NCBI GenBank assembly: GCA_023406965.1
Contig: JAEXTI010000027.1
Location: 1-7,099, forward strand
Direction: 5' to 3'
DNA from: Chloroflexota bacterium
Lineage (GTDB): Bacteria > Chloroflexota > Anaerolineae > Anaerolineales > Anaerolineaceae
DNA length: 7,099 nucleotides
In this document: piece by piece, positions 5,472 to 7,099 of the stretch
Numbering within the stretch: position 1 is the first letter of the stretch
Layout of the letters: every line of letters begins with the position of its first letter
Notes under the pieces: generated by a model
Database searches by the model: none
What the model saw: the letters and a program-made list of their open reading frames with translations, nothing else
What the model was told of the DNA's origin: nothing
Made by a program: the position numbers and the translations under genes

Positions 5472-5517
5472 AACCTCCCCTTTCAATCTTGCTCTGTCAA
5501 CGGATGAACTTCAAATC

Positions 5518-6477
5518 ATGGATCTTTCCCTGGTAATCCCTGTTTATAACGAAGAAGAAAACCTACCCCTGCTTTACCAGGCCGTCATGGCCGCCATTCA
5601 GCCACTCAAACTAACCTGGGAGGTTGTGCTGGTGGATGACGGCTCACGTGACCGCAGCCCACAAATCCTCACCGAGCTGGCCGAGAAGGATCCTGAGCAT
5701 GTGCGCGTTGTACTGTTGCGCCGCAACTTTGGCCAAACGGCAGCCATTGCCGCCGGAATCGATCATTCCTACGGTGAAATCATCGTGCTGCTGGACGCCG
5801 ATCTGCAAAACGATCCTGCCGATATCCCGGCCATGTTGCAAAAGTTGGACGAGGGTTACGATGTCATCTCTGGTTGGCGCATCAACCGCCAGGACAACTT
5901 TGCCACGCGCACTCTGCCTTCGCGTCTGGCGAACGGGCTCATCTCGTGGGTCACGGGCGTGCATCTGCACGATTACGGCTGCACCCTCAAAGCCTACCGG
6001 CGCGAGGTACTGACCGGCTTCCGCCTGTACGGCGAAATGCACCGCTTTATCCCCGTCTACGCCCATTCGGTGGGGGCAAAAATCCTGGAAATGCCCGTCC
6101 ACCACCACCCGCGCCGCTTTGGCAAGGCCAAATACGGGTTGGAGCGCACTCTCAAGGTGGTACTGGACCTGTTCACGGTCAAATTCCTGCTAAGCTACGC
6201 CAATAAACCCATCTACCTGTTCGGCGGCACCGGCATTATCCTGATTGGAATTAGCCTGGCTGTGTTGCTGTTTCTGGCGGTGCGGCGAGTGGCTGTTGGA
6301 ATTGAAGTGCTCACCTCGCCCTTCTTTCAGATCGCTATCATGTTGTCGGTGCTGGGCTTTCAGTCCATCCTCATGGGCCTGATCGCCGAACTGCTAGTGC
6401 GCACCTACCACGAATCGCAGGGCAAGACCACCTACACCGTCCGTACAGCGATTAACACCACGCCCAAAGAAGAATGA
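5518..6477 (+). CDS. membrane-anchored family 2 glycosyltransferase (GtrB/ArnC/DPM1-like)
   Basis: This 319-residue protein has a GT-A catalytic domain and two C-terminal membrane helices. LSLVIPVYNEEENL at 3-16 opens the fold. VDDGS is at 39-43 and the metal-binding DADLQNDP (DxD) at 93-100. HDYGCTLKAYRR at 151-162 and EMHRFIPVYA at 173-182 form the acceptor-side block. RRFGKAKYGLER at 199-210 is the basic stretch before the membrane. The helices are about 232-255 and 267-294. Enzymes of this form transfer a sugar from a nucleotide donor to undecaprenyl or dolichyl phosphate on the inner membrane face, giving a lipid-linked sugar for later use outside. The ribosome-binding site is poor (GGATGA, about 10 nt upstream). 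It is the first plus-strand gene and overlaps the next by ATGA. The sugar and lipid acceptor are inferred from family resemblance. Confidence 0.92.
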   Translation: MDLSLVIPVYNEEENLPLLYQAVMAAIQPLKLTWEVVLVDDGSRDRSPQILTELAEKDPEHVRVVLLRRNFGQTAAIAAGIDHSYGEIIVLLDADLQNDPADIPAMLQKLDEGYDVISGWRINRQDNFATRTLPSRLANGLISWVTGVHLHDYGCTLKAYRREVLTGFRLYGEMHRFIPVYAHSVGAKILEMPVHHHPRRFGKAKYGLERTLKVVLDLFTVKFLLSYANKPIYLFGGTGIILIGISLAVLLFLAVRRVAVGIEVLTSPFFQIAIMLSVLGFQSILMGLIAELLVRTYHESQGKTTYTVRTAINTTPKEE

Positions 6478-7099
6478 ACGGAGAATCCCGCGGAGCGCGT
6501 TTCTGGCTGCGCCTGGGCGGCACGCTGCTCATGCTGATCCTGCTGGTCGTCCTATTGCTGCAACAAGATTGGCAAGAACTGCTGGCGGCTTTCCGGCGCA
6601 TCTCTCTTGGCAGGCTGGCGTTGGCCACCTTGCTCATGTTCGTCTCGCGCACCGCGGTAGGCCTGCGCTGGCACGTGCTGCTGCGCACGGCCAACGCCCC
6701 CGTGCGCGCCGGCGAAAGCGTGCGCATCACCTACGCCGGGCTGTTCTCCTCTAATTTCCTGCCCACCACCATCGGCGGCGACGTGGTGCGCCTGTTTGGG
6801 GCGGTGCAAATGCGCATCGATCCCGCCACCGCCACCGCTTCGCTGGTCATGGATCGCCTGGTGGGAATGGCGGGCATGGCCCTGTTCCTGCCCATCGCCT
6901 TTGCCCGCCTGGCCGAAATCGGCCTGCCCGCCCTGCTGCAACAACCCTCCACCATGCTGTGGGGGTTCAGTTTCGCGGCCATTCCCGCCGCCGGGATGCT
7001 GCGCTCGGGCTGGGAAAAGATCGGCAAATTCGTACGCCGCACGCTGGCCGACATGGCCACCTGGTTGAAGCAGCCCGGCAGCCTGCTGCGCTCTCTGCT
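6474..7099 (+). CDS. flippase-like membrane protein of the UPF0104/MprF transmembrane family (partial, right edge)
   Basis: The first 208 codons of an integral membrane protein are present; the reading frame stays open to the window end. The ATG overlaps the stop of the preceding glycosyltransferase (ATGA). A hydrophobic helix is at about 17-29 and another at about 46-64. The family signature FLPTTIGGDVVRLF is at 95-108, where the lysylphosphatidylglycerol-synthase transmembrane family shows P-x-x-x-GGD-x-x-R. MDRLVG follows at 126-131, at the start of another hydrophobic segment (about 130-144). Members are thought to flip or handle lipid-linked substrates across the membrane (MprF N-terminal domain, AglD-related proteins). 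Pairing with a polyprenyl-phosphate-type glycosyltransferase suggests a role in moving or using the lipid-linked sugar that enzyme makes. The exact function is uncertain and the C-terminal half is not visible. Confidence 0.87.
   Translation, partial: MNGESRGARFWLRLGGTLLMLILLVVLLLQQDWQELLAAFRRISLGRLALATLLMFVSRTAVGLRWHVLLRTANAPVRAGESVRITYAGLFSSNFLPTTIGGDVVRLFGAVQMRIDPATATASLVMDRLVGMAGMALFLPIAFARLAEIGLPALLQQPSTMLWGFSFAAIPAAGMLRSGWEKIGKFVRRTLADMATWLKQPGSLLRSL

Noticed and set aside
5424..5486. TTG-started longer form of the DUF951 protein (90 residues)
   Set aside because: There is no ribosome-binding site, the extra 21 residues are unlike the family, and the segment contains the extended -10 promoter.
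5644..6108. Minus-strand open frame of 154 codons opposite the family 2 glycosyltransferase
   Set aside because: It is antisense to a gene with all its family motifs, and it has no domain or start signal of its own.
1..7099. CRISPR array, tRNA, rRNA, insertion sequence, attachment site or defence system
   Set aside because: No spaced repeat array, tRNA-like cloverleaf, transposase or long terminal inverted repeat was seen. Nearly every base is covered by envelope or housekeeping genes.

Overview
The window is a compact, roughly 60% GC stretch of bacterial chromosome. It holds ten genes (eight complete, two cut by the window edges), no RNA genes and no mobile elements. A DUF951 protein, a TsaB/TsaE/RimI cluster with Chloroflexota-like sequence and a type 4 uracil-DNA glycosylase together suggest a member of the Chloroflexota, most likely an Anaerolineae-type genome. 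This placement is an inference from protein character, not a database match.

Layout. Eight genes lie on the minus strand (1 to 5423) and two on the plus strand (5518 to 7099), divergent from a 94-bp intergenic region. In minus-strand transcription order they are: a DUF951 mini-protein (5423 to 5214); a diacylglycerol glycosyltransferase of the MGDG-synthase/UgtP type overlapping it by 20 bp (5233 to 4097); tsaE (4055 to 3561); tsaB (3557 to 2889); rimI (GTG start at 2892, to 2338); type 4 uracil-DNA glycosylase (2334 to 1678); a probable intrinsic terminator; a UDP-sugar 6-dehydrogenase (1617 to 298); and a partial NAD-dependent sugar-nucleotide epimerase (298 to 1) whose ATG overlaps the dehydrogenase stop. 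On the plus strand, a membrane-anchored family 2 glycosyltransferase (5518 to 6477) overlaps by ATGA with a partial flippase-like (UPF0104/MprF-type) membrane protein.

Functional grouping. Two themes are interleaved. One is the cell envelope: glycolipid synthesis, a polyprenyl-phosphate-type glycosyltransferase with a flippase-like partner, and oxidation then epimerisation of UDP-sugars for acidic surface sugars. The other is housekeeping: tsaE and tsaB for the universal tRNA modification t6A, rimI for protein N-acetylation, and uracil repair.

Most interesting signals. (1) Two minus-strand genes, tsaE and the DUF951 gene, each have a perfect TATAAT exactly 6 nt before the start codon and no Shine-Dalgarno sequence, which predicts leaderless mRNAs. 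Internal genes such as rimI, tsaB and the lipid glycosyltransferase have good Shine-Dalgarno sites. (2) The uracil-DNA glycosylase ends in QLSLF, a textbook beta-clamp-binding motif on an acidic, proline-rich tail. (3) The divergent promoter region carries a perfect 7-bp inverted repeat around the plus-strand -10 box. I see no clear new defence or mobile system here; most of the window is ordinary core-genome content.
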